Origin: Bradyrhizobium paxllaeri
GTDB taxonomy: Bacteria > Pseudomonadota > Alphaproteobacteria > Rhizobiales > Xanthobacteraceae
Direction of reading: 5' to 3'
NCBI RefSeq assembly: GCF_001693515.2
Contig: NZ_CP042968.1
Coordinates: forward strand, 7,844,501-7,908,500
DNA length: 64,000 nucleotides
Below are positions 1 through 8,878 of the stretch, in pieces; the first letter of the stretch is position 1; each line of letters starts with the position of its first letter. The position numbers and the translations under genes were made by a program. The notes under the pieces were generated by a model, which was not told the origin of the DNA, did not search any database, and saw only the letters and a list, made by a program, of their open reading frames with translations.

Positions 1-555
1 GTGGCGCTGACCGGAGAATCCGGCAGCGGCAAAAGCACGCTCCTGCATTTGATCGCGGGCCTCGATGCCGCCGATGGCGGCGAGATCAGGCTGGCCGACG
101 CGTCCGTCTCCGAGCTCAGCGATGCCGGCCGGGCGGAATTGCGCCGTGACCGGCTCGGCCTCGTGTTTCAGCAATTCAACCTGATTCCGAGTCTCACGGT
201 GGAAGACAATCTCGTTTTCCAGTCGCGCATCGCCGGCCGTCATGATGCGGCCTGGCACCACGAACTGGTGGAGCGGCTCGGGCTCGGTCGTTTTCTGAAA
301 CGCTATCCCGAACAATTGTCCGGCGGCCAGCAGCAGCGTGTCGCGATCGGCCGCGCGCTGGCGACAAAACCGCTGCTGCTGCTCGCGGACGAGCCGACCG
401 GCAATCTCGACGAGGACACCGCGGACGAGGTGCTGGCGCTGGCACGCGATCTGGTGACGCGCAGCGGCTGCGGGTTTCTGATGGTGACGCACAGCGCGCG
501 GCTCGCCGCAACGCTCGACCGGCAGGTCAACCTTCATGCCGGGGTGATCGCGTGA
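1..555 (+). CDS. ABC transporter ATP-binding protein, LolD/MacB type (5' end cut by window)
   Basis: This is the ATPase of an ABC export or lipoprotein-handling system. The visible part holds Walker A (GESGSGKST, residues 5-13), the signature LSGGQQQR near residue 106 and Walker B with LLLADEPTGNLD. The family normally has about 35-40 residues before Walker A, and these are missing, so the true start lies before position 1 and the GTG at 1 is probably internal. The stop overlaps the start of the FtsX-type permease by 4 bases (GTGA), so the two are translationally coupled. With the downstream lipocalin-like gene it forms an AttEFGH-like set. The substrate cannot be read from the sequence. Confidence 0.9.
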   Translation: MALTGESGSGKSTLLHLIAGLDAADGGEIRLADASVSELSDAGRAELRRDRLGLVFQQFNLIPSLTVEDNLVFQSRIAGRHDAAWHHELVERLGLGRFLKRYPEQLSGGQQQRVAIGRALATKPLLLLADEPTGNLDEDTADEVLALARDLVTRSGCGFLMVTHSARLAATLDRQVNLHAGVIA

Positions 556-3014
556 AACGCGCGCTGTGGGCGCTGGCCGTGCTGCTGAGCCATTGGCGGC
601 GGCACCCGATGCAACTCGCGACCCTGCTGATCGGATTGATCTCGGCGACCGCGCTCTGGAGCGGCGTGCAGGCGCTCAACCAGCAGGCGCGCACCTCCTA
701 TGATCGCGCCGCCGCGACGTTCGGTGGCACCCGCACCGCCATGCTGGTCGCCCGCAGCGGCGCAGCCTTTCCGCAACAACTCTTCGTCGATCTGCGCCGC
801 GCCGGCTGGCCGGTCTCGCCGGTGCTGGAAGGCCGCATCCAGATCGAGGGACGGTCGTTCCGCCTGCTCGGCATCGAGCCGGTAACGCTGCCCGCCGAAG
901 TCGGCGACGCGCCTGCGGTCGGCAAGGCCGATCTGCAAGCCTTCATGACGCCGCCGGGTACGATGCTGGTGGCACCAGAAACGCTTTCCGATCTCAAGCT
1001 GGCCGAGAGCACGCGCCCACAAGCCAACGGCGGCGCATCGCTGCCGCCGCTTCGCGTGCAGCCGAACCTCGTGCCCGGCGTGCTCGTCGTCGACATCGGC
1101 ATCGCGCAGAGCATCCTGAAAATGCCGGACCAGCTCTCGCGCCTCCTGATCGGCAAGACGGCGGGCAGGCACGCGCCGCTCGAAAGCGTTGCCGGCGACA
1201 AGCTCCGCCTGATCGAGCCTGATGCCGAGACCGACCTCGAACGCCTTACCGACAGTTTCCACCTGAACCTGACCGCATTCGGGCTGCTGTCGTTCTTTGT
1301 CGGCCTGTTCATCGTCAATTCCGCGATCGGGCTCGCCTTCGAGCAACGCCTGCCGACCTTGCGCACCCTGCGCGCCTGCGGCGTCTCGGCACGGATGTTG
1401 AACGTCGTGCTGGTGATCGAACTGGTGTCGCTGGCGCTGGCCGCGGGGCTGATCGGCCTCGTGTGCGGCTACTTCATCGCAGGCGCGCTGCTGCCCGACG
1501 TCGCCGCATCGCTGCGCGGGCTCTACGGCGCACAGATTCCAGGACAACTGACGCTGAAGCCGCAATGGTGGTTCGCAGGGATCGCCATCAGCATTCTTGG
1601 CGCGCTGGCGGCGGCTGCGGCCAGCCTGACCAAGGCGCTGCGGCTGCCGCTGCTCGCCACCGCCCAGCCTTTCGCCTGGCAACAGGCGCAGCGGCGCTGG
1701 CTGAGCTATCAGAGCGCGCTGGCGCTCGCGGCGTTTGCAGCGGCTGGCGGCTTCCTGTGGTTCGGCGATTCCCTGATTACGGGCTTTGCCGTGCTTGCCG
1801 CACTGATGCTCGGCGCCGCGCTGATCCTGCCGATGCTGCTGGAGATCGTGCTGTCGCTTGGCCAGCGCTACGCGCGCGCGCCGCTCGGCATCTGGTTCTG
1901 GGCCGATAGCCGCCAACAACTGTCCGGCCTGTCGCTCGCATTGATGGCGCTGTTGCTCGCTTTGGCAGTGAATGTCGGCGTCTCCACCATGGTCGAGAGT
2001 TTTTCCCGCACGTTCCTGGTCTGGCTCGATGGGCGGCTGGCGGCGGATGTCTATGTCAATGCCGCCAATGACGAACAGGCGCACGAGATCAAGGCGTGGC
2101 TGCGCGAGCGGCCCGAGGTCGAGGCGGTGCTGCCCGGCGGCCGCGCCGATACGCAATTGGCCGGCGCGCCGCTCGAAGTGCTGGGCCTGCCCGATCACGC
2201 CACCTATCGCGACAACTGGCCGCTGCTGCAATCGGCCGACAACCCGTGGACCAAGCTTCGTCCCGGCGACGCCGCGCTTGTCAGCGAACAACTGGCGCGG
2301 CGGCTGCACCTTTCCGTCGGCGACCGCATCGAGGTATCCGCATCGGGCGGCAACTGGACGCTCGACGTGGTCGGCATCTATGCCGATTACGGCAATCCCA
2401 AGAGCCAGATCGCGGTAAACTTCGCCGCGCTGACGCGGCGCTTTCCGGAGATCCCGCTGACGCGGATGGGATTGCGGGTTACGCCGGAAAAAATCCCGAC
2501 GCTGATCTCGGCGCTGCAGGAAAAATTCGCGCTCGGCGACCGCAACATTGCCGATCAGGCGACGATGAAGGCGGAATCGACCCGGATCTTCAACCGCACC
2601 TTTGCGGTGACGGCGGCACTGAACGCCTTCACGCTCGGCGTGGCCGGTGTCGCGCTGCTGACGAGCCTGCTGACGCTGGCCAATTCCCGCCTGCCGCAAC
2701 TGGCGCCGCTATGGGCGATCGGCGTCACGCGGCGGCGGCTCGCGGCGATCGAGTTGTTGAAGACGATGTCGGTGGCGCTGATCACCACGATCTTCGCACT
2801 GCCGCTGGGGTTGCTGGTCGCGTGGTGCCTGCTCGCGATCGTCAACGTCAAGGCGTTCGGCTGGCGATTGCCGTTTCATGTGTTTCCGCTGCAACTATTG
2901 TGGCTCACCGGCGTCGCGATGGCGGCGGCGTTCGCGGCTTCCGCGCTCCCCGTCATCAGGCTGGCGCGCATGCAGCCGGCCAGCCTGATCAGGATCTTTG
3001 CCAATGAACGGTAG
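552..3014 (+). CDS. ABC transporter permease, FtsX/MacB-like (AttFG-like)
   Basis: An 820-residue inner-membrane permease with two FtsX-type units. There is an N-terminal membrane helix (about residues 15-40), a periplasmic segment, a helix cluster (about 230-470), a second periplasmic segment and a final helix cluster (about 680-815). This layout fits fused permeases that work with LolD/MacB-type ATPases in extracting or moving lipid-linked cargo rather than importing solutes. The GTG start at 552 sits in a GTGA overlap with the ATPase gene. The 3' end overlaps the next gene by 11 bases. The operon layout (ATPase, fused permease, lipocalin-like protein) matches the known AttEFGH arrangement. 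The substrate is unknown. Confidence 0.88.
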   Translation: MKRALWALAVLLSHWRRHPMQLATLLIGLISATALWSGVQALNQQARTSYDRAAATFGGTRTAMLVARSGAAFPQQLFVDLRRAGWPVSPVLEGRIQIEGRSFRLLGIEPVTLPAEVGDAPAVGKADLQAFMTPPGTMLVAPETLSDLKLAESTRPQANGGASLPPLRVQPNLVPGVLVVDIGIAQSILKMPDQLSRLLIGKTAGRHAPLESVAGDKLRLIEPDAETDLERLTDSFHLNLTAFGLLSFFVGLFIVNSAIGLAFEQRLPTLRTLRACGVSARMLNVVLVIELVSLALAAGLIGLVCGYFIAGALLPDVAASLRGLYGAQIPGQLTLKPQWWFAGIAISILGALAAAAASLTKALRLPLLATAQPFAWQQAQRRWLSYQSALALAAFAAAGGFLWFGDSLITGFAVLAALMLGAALILPMLLEIVLSLGQRYARAPLGIWFWADSRQQLSGLSLALMALLLALAVNVGVSTMVESFSRTFLVWLDGRLAADVYVNAANDEQAHEIKAWLRERPEVEAVLPGGRADTQLAGAPLEVLGLPDHATYRDNWPLLQSADNPWTKLRPGDAALVSEQLARRLHLSVGDRIEVSASGGNWTLDVVGIYADYGNPKSQIAVNFAALTRRFPEIPLTRMGLRVTPEKIPTLISALQEKFALGDRNIADQATMKAESTRIFNRTFAVTAALNAFTLGVAGVALLTSLLTLANSRLPQLAPLWAIGVTRRRLAAIELLKTMSVALITTIFALPLGLLVAWCLLAIVNVKAFGWRLPFHVFPLQLLWLTGVAMAAAFAASALPVIRLARMQPASLIRIFANER

Positions 3015-4089
3015 CGGCCCCATCACCCGCCGCGGCTTCGTCGGCAGCGCGCTCCTTGCCGGGCTGGGCGGCAGCGCGTTCGCGCAGGGTTTTGCGGGGT
3101 TGAGCGAAAGCGCGGATGGATTTGCAGCCGTTGTCCCCGGCAGGGCATTCGCATTTCCTGGGGATCACGGACCGCATCCGCAATTCCGGATCGAGTGGTG
3201 GTATGTGACGGCCAATCTCACCGATGCGCGCGGAACCGCCTACGGCGCGCAATGGACGCTGTTTCGCCAGGCGATCGCAGCTGGCGGAGCGCAGGAAGGC
3301 TGGGCCAACCAGCAGGTCTGGATGGGCCACGCCGCCGTCACGCGCGACGATACCCATCGCTTCAGCCAGACGTTTGCGCGCGGCGGCGTCGGCCAGGCCG
3401 GCGTCGAGGCGGCGCCGTTTCACGCCTGGATCGACGCCTGGGAGATGCGCGCCCTCGATTCCATGAACGATGACAATATCGCTCCCTGTGCGCTGAAAGC
3501 AGCGGGCGCCGACTTCAGCTACGCGCTGCGCCTCGATGCGGAGCGGCCGCTGACGCTGCAGGGCGACGGCGGCTACAGCCGCAAATCGCTGCGCGAACAG
3601 GCGTCCTATTATTACAGCCAGCCGCACTATACGGCGGCGGGCGTCCTCACCATTGACGACAAGCCCATCGACGTCACCGGCATGGCCTGGCTCGATCGCG
3701 AATGGAGCAGTCAGCCGCTGGCCGCGGACCAGAGTGGATGGGACTGGCTCTCGCTGCATTTCAATTCGGGCCACAAGCTGATGCTGTACCGGATGCGCCA
3801 GAACGACGGCCAGCATTACGGCTCCGGCAAGTGGATCTCACCTGACGGCACCGCCGAGATGCTCGGCTCCGACGACATCGTCATGACGCCGCTCATCGTC
3901 ACGCAGATCGCGGGACGAAAGATCCCGACCTCCTGGCGCATTGCGGTCGCAAAAATGGCGCTGGCGATCGAATGCAGGCCGCTCAACCCGAAGAGCTGGA
4001 TGGGCACGAGCTTTCCCTATTGGGAGGGCCCGATCCGCTTTGAGGGCAGCCACAGCGGGGTGGGCTATCTGGAAATGACGGGCTATTGA
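3004..4089 (+). CDS. Tat-exported lipocalin-like protein, AttH/CrtC-like hydratase family
   Basis: About 361 residues. The N-terminus has a twin-arginine signal (TRRGF followed by a small hydrophobic stretch ending SAFAQG), so the protein is probably folded in the cytoplasm and exported by Tat. The mature part contains RIEWWY near residue 65 and ends GVGYLEMTGY. Both are characteristic of the AttH/carotenoid 1,2-hydratase-like lipocalin family. I chose ATG 3004 over an in-frame TTG at 2998; it overlaps the permease stop. In this operon it most likely acts as the periplasmic partner of the ABC exporter. Nothing carotenoid-related is nearby, so a carotenoid role is unlikely. Confidence 0.85.
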   Translation: MNGSGPITRRGFVGSALLAGLGGSAFAQGFAGLSESADGFAAVVPGRAFAFPGDHGPHPQFRIEWWYVTANLTDARGTAYGAQWTLFRQAIAAGGAQEGWANQQVWMGHAAVTRDDTHRFSQTFARGGVGQAGVEAAPFHAWIDAWEMRALDSMNDDNIAPCALKAAGADFSYALRLDAERPLTLQGDGGYSRKSLREQASYYYSQPHYTAAGVLTIDDKPIDVTGMAWLDREWSSQPLAADQSGWDWLSLHFNSGHKLMLYRMRQNDGQHYGSGKWISPDGTAEMLGSDDIVMTPLIVTQIAGRKIPTSWRIAVAKMALAIECRPLNPKSWMGTSFPYWEGPIRFEGSHSGVGYLEMTGY

Positions 4090-4140
4090 GCCCACGACAC
4101 AAAATATCGAAAACAACCCCATGCAAAGTAGGGTGGGGCC

Positions 4141-4320
4141 CGAGTCGTCGTCCCCGCGACGCATTGCGAAAGCAGGGACGGCAGGACTCGTAGGGTGGGC
4201 AGAGGAGCGAAGCGACGTGCCCACCATCCATCAGCGAACCAACTGCGATATGGTGGGCACGCTTCGCTTTGCCCACCCTACGACATCTAGCCGGTCGTCC
4301 CCTGCTTTCGCAGGGACGAC
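4141..4320. repeat. Composite intergenic palindromic repeat (families A and E)
   Basis: Positions 4189-4283 form a long inverted repeat: one arm starts CGTAGGGTGGGC, the other ends GCCCACCCTACG, and inside are facing CGTGCCCACCAT and ATGGTGGGCACG boxes. Near-identical elements recur at 19167-19290 and 42545-42638 (family A). It is nested inside a second inverted pair, AGCAGGGACG near 4170 and CCCTGCTTTCGCAGGGACGAC-like sequence at 4298-4320. It sits between convergent genes and carries no open frame of interest. The strong hairpins could end transcription from both sides. It looks like a REP or MITE-type dispersed element. Confidence 0.75.
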
Positions 4321-4328
4321 AGCGATTC

Positions 4329-5522
4329 CTACTTCACCAGCGGGCAGCCGGAATCTTTTGCCGCCGGAAACGCCCTGTCGCCGGGAACGACGGCGAGTTG
4401 CTTGTAGTAGTCCCACGGCTTCTTCGATTCAGACGGCTTCTTGACCTCGAACAGGTAGAGATCGTGCACCATGCGGCCGTTCTCCAGCACCTTGCCGCCT
4501 TGCGCGAAGTCATCGTCGACGGGCAGCTCCTTCAGCTTCTTCGCGACTGCCTCGGTGTCCTTGGTGCCGGCGGCCTTCACCGCCTTCAGATACTGCAGCG
4601 TCGCCGAATAGGTGCCGGCCTGGATCATGTTCGGCATCCGGCCGGTGCGCTTGAAGAAGCGTTCGGCGAGGTTGCGGCTCTTGGGGTCACGGTCCCAGTA
4701 ATAGCCTTCCGTCAACACCAGGCCCTGCGCGGCGTCGAGCCCGAGGCCGTGCACTTCGGCCAGCGTCAGCAACAGACCCGCGAGCTTCTGGCCGCTCTTG
4801 ACGATGCCGAATTCGGCCGCCTGCTTGATCGAATTTGTCGTGTCGAGGCCGGCATTGGCAAGTCCGATGATCTTCGCCTTCGAGCTCTGCGCCTGCAGCA
4901 GGAATGACGAAAAGTCCGCGGTGTTGAGGGGGATGCGGACCGCGCCGAGCACCTTGCCGCCCTTGGCCTTGACGAAATCGCCCGTGTCTTTTTCCAGCGC
5001 ATGGCCGAAGGCGTAGTCGGCGGTCATGAAGAACCAGCTGTCGCCGCCGGATTCCACCAGCGCGCCGCCGGTGCCGTAGGCGAGCGCGTGGGTGTCGTAG
5101 GCCCAGTGAAAGCCGTAGGGCTGGCAGGCATCGCCGGTGAGACGCGAGGTCGCGGCCCCCACGACGATGTCGATCTTCTTCATCTGCTTGGAAAGATCGT
5201 GGATGGCGAGCGCGACCGAGGAAGTCGTCAGCTCCGTGATCATGTCGACGCCTTCGACCTCATACCAGCGCCGCGCAATCGCGGTGGCGAGATCCGCCTT
5301 GTTCTGATGGTCGGCGGAGACGATTTCGATCTTGTGCCCGAGCACCTCGCCGCCGAAATCCTCGATCGCCATCTTGGCGGCCTCGAACGACCACTTGCCG
5401 CCATAATCGGCGTAGACGCCGGATTGGTCATTGAGAATACCGATCTTGACGCCCTGCGCCGATGCAGGCGCGGCGAGCAAGAGCCCACCCACCGCAACGG
5501 CGGCCAACAATCCCGACTTCAT
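4329..5522 (-). CDS. Branched-chain amino acid-type ABC transporter substrate-binding protein (LivK family)
   Basis: A periplasmic binding protein of about 397 residues (type I fold, Peripla_BP_6 family). The Sec signal peptide is MKSGLLAAVAVGGLLLAAPASA, and the mature part begins QGVKIGILNDQSGVYADYGG, typical of LivK proteins. I chose the ATG at 5522 because GGGAG stands 9 bases upstream and the signal peptide starts there; an earlier in-frame start would add 14 charged residues. No permease or ATPase gene is adjacent, so it is an orphan. LivK-like orphans in rhizobia often bind aromatic acids or amides, so the ligand is open. Confidence 0.9.
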   Translation of the reverse strand: MKSGLLAAVAVGGLLLAAPASAQGVKIGILNDQSGVYADYGGKWSFEAAKMAIEDFGGEVLGHKIEIVSADHQNKADLATAIARRWYEVEGVDMITELTTSSVALAIHDLSKQMKKIDIVVGAATSRLTGDACQPYGFHWAYDTHALAYGTGGALVESGGDSWFFMTADYAFGHALEKDTGDFVKAKGGKVLGAVRIPLNTADFSSFLLQAQSSKAKIIGLANAGLDTTNSIKQAAEFGIVKSGQKLAGLLLTLAEVHGLGLDAAQGLVLTEGYYWDRDPKSRNLAERFFKRTGRMPNMIQAGTYSATLQYLKAVKAAGTKDTEAVAKKLKELPVDDDFAQGGKVLENGRMVHDLYLFEVKKPSESKKPWDYYKQLAVVPGDRAFPAAKDSGCPLVK

Positions 5523-5663
5523 TTTTTTCTCCCGGAATTTTTTGTCAGAGGAACGGGGCGACATTATTCAATAACCCCGCAAGTGCCCATCCATTTCGGA
5601 TAGGCCAAAAGTATTGGGGAACTCGGAGTTGGGCGCATGTCGCGGTGAATCATGCGGCCCGAT

Positions 5664-5703
5664 GGATTCCGGGTTCGCGACTTCGTCGCGCCCCGGAATG
5701 ACA
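5664..5703. repeat. Family B palindromic repeat, short copy
   Basis: A half-length copy of the repeat with GATTCCGGGTTC on one side and GCCCCGGAATGACA on the other, with a GCGAC/GTCGC stem in the centre. It lies just downstream of the RND pump gene, between it and the LivK start. Longer copies lie at 23008, 24923, 26885 and 39432. Confidence 0.7.
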
Positions 5704-5722
5704 GTGCTGAAAAAATCCGCAC

Positions 5723-8700
5723 CTAAGCCGCAGCCGGCTTCTTGTCCTTCCTGCCGTCCGCGAGATTGCGCACGATGACGTAGAAGATCGGTGTGAACAC
5801 CAGTCCGAACAGCGTCACGCCGAGCATGCCGAAGAACACGGCGACGCCCACTGCCTGACGCATCTCGGAGCCGGAGCCCGATGAGATCACCAGCGGCAGC
5901 ACGCCGAGGATGAAGGCAAACGACGTCATCAGGATCGGCCGCAAGCGTAGCCGGCAGGCTTCGATCACGGCGTCCAGACGCGCCTTTCCTTCCAGCTCGA
6001 TATCGCGGGCGAACTCGACGATCAGAATGGCGTTCTTGGCCGCGAGCCCCACCAGCACCACGAAACCGATTTGCGTGAGGATGTTGACGTCCTGCCCCAT
6101 GATCCGCACGCCGACGGTCGCGGCGAGCAGACACATCGGCACGATCAGGATGACGGCGAACGGCAGGCTCCACGAGCCATATTGCGCCGCCAGCACCAGA
6201 TACACGAACAGCACGCAGATCGGGAAGACGAGGAGACCGGTATTGCCGCCGGTGACCTGCTGATAGGAGAGATCGGTCCATTCGAACGCGAAGCCGCTCG
6301 GCAGCGTCTCGTCCGCCACCCTCTTCATGGTGTTGATCGCGGTTGTCGAACTGGTGCCCGGCAGGGTGTCGCCCTGCAGCTCGGACGCGGGATAGAGATT
6401 GTAGCGCGCGACGCGGTCGGGACCCGAAATGTCGCGGAAGCTGACGACGCTGCCGAGCATCACCATGTCGCCGGCGGCATTGCGGGTGCGCAGCCGCGCG
6501 AGATCGGACGTCTCCTTGCGGAACGGCAGATCGGCCTGTGCGGTGACGTGATAGGTGCGGCCGAACAAGTTGAAGTCGTTGACATAGGACGAGCCGAAAT
6601 AGGTCTGGATCGTGTCGGTGATGTTGGCGATGGGAACGCCGAGCTTCTGCGCCTTGACGCGATCGATATCGACGAACAGTTGCGGCGTGTTGGCGGCAAA
6701 CGGCGAGAACACCTGCGTCAGCCCCGGCGCCTTGCGCGCCGCGCCGACCAGTTCGTCGGTCGCCGCCGCCAGCATCTCGGAGCCGCGGCCCTGGCGGTCC
6801 TGGATCCGCATGGTGAAGCCGCCGCCGGTGCCGATGCCGGGCACCGCGGGCGGCGGGATGACGATGATGAAGGCGCCCTGGATGCTGGCCAGCCGCTTGC
6901 GCAACTCGCCGGCAATCGCCGTCGAGGACAGCCCCTTCTTGTGACGCTCTTCCGGGTCCTCGAACACCGGGAATAGCGCGGCGGCATTGCTCGCCTGCGT
7001 GCGGGTCGCGCCCGAGAAACCGGCAAACGCCGCGACGCGGACGATGCCGGGCGTATCCAGCGCGATCCGCTCGATCTCGCGGACCACCTCGGTGGTGCGC
7101 GCCAGCGAGGCCGCGCCCGGCAATTGCACGGAGACGATGACGTAGCCGCGATCCTGCGCCGGGATGAATCCTTGCGGCGTGGTCATCAGCAGCCATCCGG
7201 CGCTGCCGATCAGCGCCGCATAGAGCACCAGCATGACCACCGAATGGTGGATCACGAAATCGGCGGCGCGGGCGTAGCCGTGTGCCAGTCGGTCGAAGCC
7301 GCGGTTGAACACACCGGTAAAGGCGTCCCAGCCGCGGGCGATGAAGTTCCAGCGCGCCGGCGGCCTCTTGTCCTCATGCGGCTGCAGGATCAACGAGGCC
7401 AGCGCCGGCGACAGCGTCAGCGAGCAGAAACAGGAGATCGCGGTCGCGACCGCGATCGTCACCGCAAACTGCTGGAAGAACTGCCCGGAGATGCCGCCGA
7501 GGAATGCCGTCGGCACGAACACCGCGCACAGCACCAGCGCAATCGACACCAGCGCACTGCCGACCTCGTCCATGGTGCGAAGCGCGGCATCGCGCCGGCT
7601 CATGCCGTGCTCGAGATGGCGCTCGACATTCTCGACCACCACGATGGCGTCGTCGACCACGATGCCGACCGCCAGCACGAGGCCGAACAGCGTGAGATTG
7701 TTGATCGAAAATCCGAGTGCCGCCATCACCGCAAAGGTGCCAACCAGCGAGACGGGGATGGCAATGATCGGGATGATCGCCGGGCGCCATCCCTGCAAGA
7801 ACACCAGCACCACGATCACGACCAGCGCCATCGCCTCGTAGATCGTCTTGATCAGCTCGCTGACGGATTGCGCGATGAATTCGGTCGGGTTGTAGCCGAT
7901 ATTGTAGTCAAGCCCCTTCGGGAAGCTCGTCTTCAGCCGCTCCATGGTGTTGGAAATATTCTTCGCGGTCGCCAGCGCATTGGAGCCCGGCCGCTGCGTC
8001 ACCAGCATGGCGACGGCGGATTTGCGCAGCAGAAAACTGTTGGTCGAATAGGCCAGCGCGCCAAGCTCGATCCGCGCGACGTCGCGCAGTTTGACCGTGC
8101 GTCCGTCGGCGCCGGCCTTGACCACGATCTCCTCGAACTGTTTCGGGTCTTTGAGACGGCCGGTGAAGGTGAGATTCGGCGAGAAGGCGCGGTCGGCGAT
8201 CGGCGGCTCCGCGATCTGGCCGCCCGCGATCTGCACGTTTTGCGAGCGGATCGCCGCCACCACCTCGGCCGCGGTCAATCCCAGCGTGGCGATCTTGTCG
8301 GGGTCGAGCCACAGCCGCATCGAATAGTCGCGCGCGCCGAAGATCTGGATGTCGCCGACGCCGTCGAGCCGGAGCAACTGGTCGCGGACCTGCAGCAGCG
8401 CATAGTTGGAGATGTAGAGTTGGTCGAACGTGTCGTCCGGCGACAGCATGAATACGACCATCAGGATGTCAGGGCTGTTCTTGCGGGTGACGACGCCGTT
8501 GCGCTGCACCTCCTCCGGCAGCCGCGGCTGCGCGATGGCGACGCGGTTCTGGACCAGCACCTGGGCCTTGTCGAGATCGGTGCCGAGCTTGAAGGTGACG
8601 GTAATCGTCAACTGCCCGTTCGAGGTGGCCTGGCTGTAGAGATACAGCATGTCCTCGACGCCGTTGATTTCCTGCTCGATCGGCGCTGCGACGGTGTCGG

Positions 8701-8878
8701 ACACGGTCTGCGCCGACGCGCCCGGATATTGCGTGGTGACCGTGACCGTCGGCGGCACCACTTGGGGATATTCCGAGACCGGCAGCGTGGTGTAGGCGAT
8801 CGCGCCGACGATCAGCAGCACGATCGACAGCACCATCGCCAGGATGGGCTGGTTGATGGAGAGACGGCCGAGATTCAT
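5723..8878 (-). CDS. RND multidrug efflux pump, inner-membrane transporter (HAE1 family)
   Basis: A 1051-residue proton-driven efflux transporter of the AcrB/MexB/MexF type, full length for the family. It opens MNLGRLSINQPILAMVLSI, the usual first helix. The proton-relay motif GIVVDDAIVVVENVER lies in the fourth transmembrane helix and contains the paired Asp residues. Large periplasmic porter loops follow helix 1 and helix 7. The start overlaps the adaptor stop by 4 bases (ATGA), so the two form an operon read leftward. No outer-membrane channel gene is visible, so it probably shares a TolC/OprM-type protein encoded elsewhere. The substrate range is unknown. Confidence 0.95.
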   Translation of the reverse strand: MNLGRLSINQPILAMVLSIVLLIVGAIAYTTLPVSEYPQVVPPTVTVTTQYPGASAQTVSDTVAAPIEQEINGVEDMLYLYSQATSNGQLTITVTFKLGTDLDKAQVLVQNRVAIAQPRLPEEVQRNGVVTRKNSPDILMVVFMLSPDDTFDQLYISNYALLQVRDQLLRLDGVGDIQIFGARDYSMRLWLDPDKIATLGLTAAEVVAAIRSQNVQIAGGQIAEPPIADRAFSPNLTFTGRLKDPKQFEEIVVKAGADGRTVKLRDVARIELGALAYSTNSFLLRKSAVAMLVTQRPGSNALATAKNISNTMERLKTSFPKGLDYNIGYNPTEFIAQSVSELIKTIYEAMALVVIVVLVFLQGWRPAIIPIIAIPVSLVGTFAVMAALGFSINNLTLFGLVLAVGIVVDDAIVVVENVERHLEHGMSRRDAALRTMDEVGSALVSIALVLCAVFVPTAFLGGISGQFFQQFAVTIAVATAISCFCSLTLSPALASLILQPHEDKRPPARWNFIARGWDAFTGVFNRGFDRLAHGYARAADFVIHHSVVMLVLYAALIGSAGWLLMTTPQGFIPAQDRGYVIVSVQLPGAASLARTTEVVREIERIALDTPGIVRVAAFAGFSGATRTQASNAAALFPVFEDPEERHKKGLSSTAIAGELRKRLASIQGAFIIVIPPPAVPGIGTGGGFTMRIQDRQGRGSEMLAAATDELVGAARKAPGLTQVFSPFAANTPQLFVDIDRVKAQKLGVPIANITDTIQTYFGSSYVNDFNLFGRTYHVTAQADLPFRKETSDLARLRTRNAAGDMVMLGSVVSFRDISGPDRVARYNLYPASELQGDTLPGTSSTTAINTMKRVADETLPSGFAFEWTDLSYQQVTGGNTGLLVFPICVLFVYLVLAAQYGSWSLPFAVILIVPMCLLAATVGVRIMGQDVNILTQIGFVVLVGLAAKNAILIVEFARDIELEGKARLDAVIEACRLRLRPILMTSFAFILGVLPLVISSGSGSEMRQAVGVAVFFGMLGVTLFGLVFTPIFYVIVRNLADGRKDKKPAAA

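Noticed and set aside
534..2699. 721-residue minus-strand open frame opposite the FtsX-type permease
   Set aside because: Composition is Arg/Gln/Asp-rich without domain motifs, and it lies wholly opposite a recognisable gene in GC-rich DNA; it is a codon shadow.
4141..4320. Insertion sequence remnant at the repeat-rich gap
   Set aside because: Inverted repeats are present, but there is no transposase frame or target duplication I could identify; it is better described as a dispersed palindromic element.
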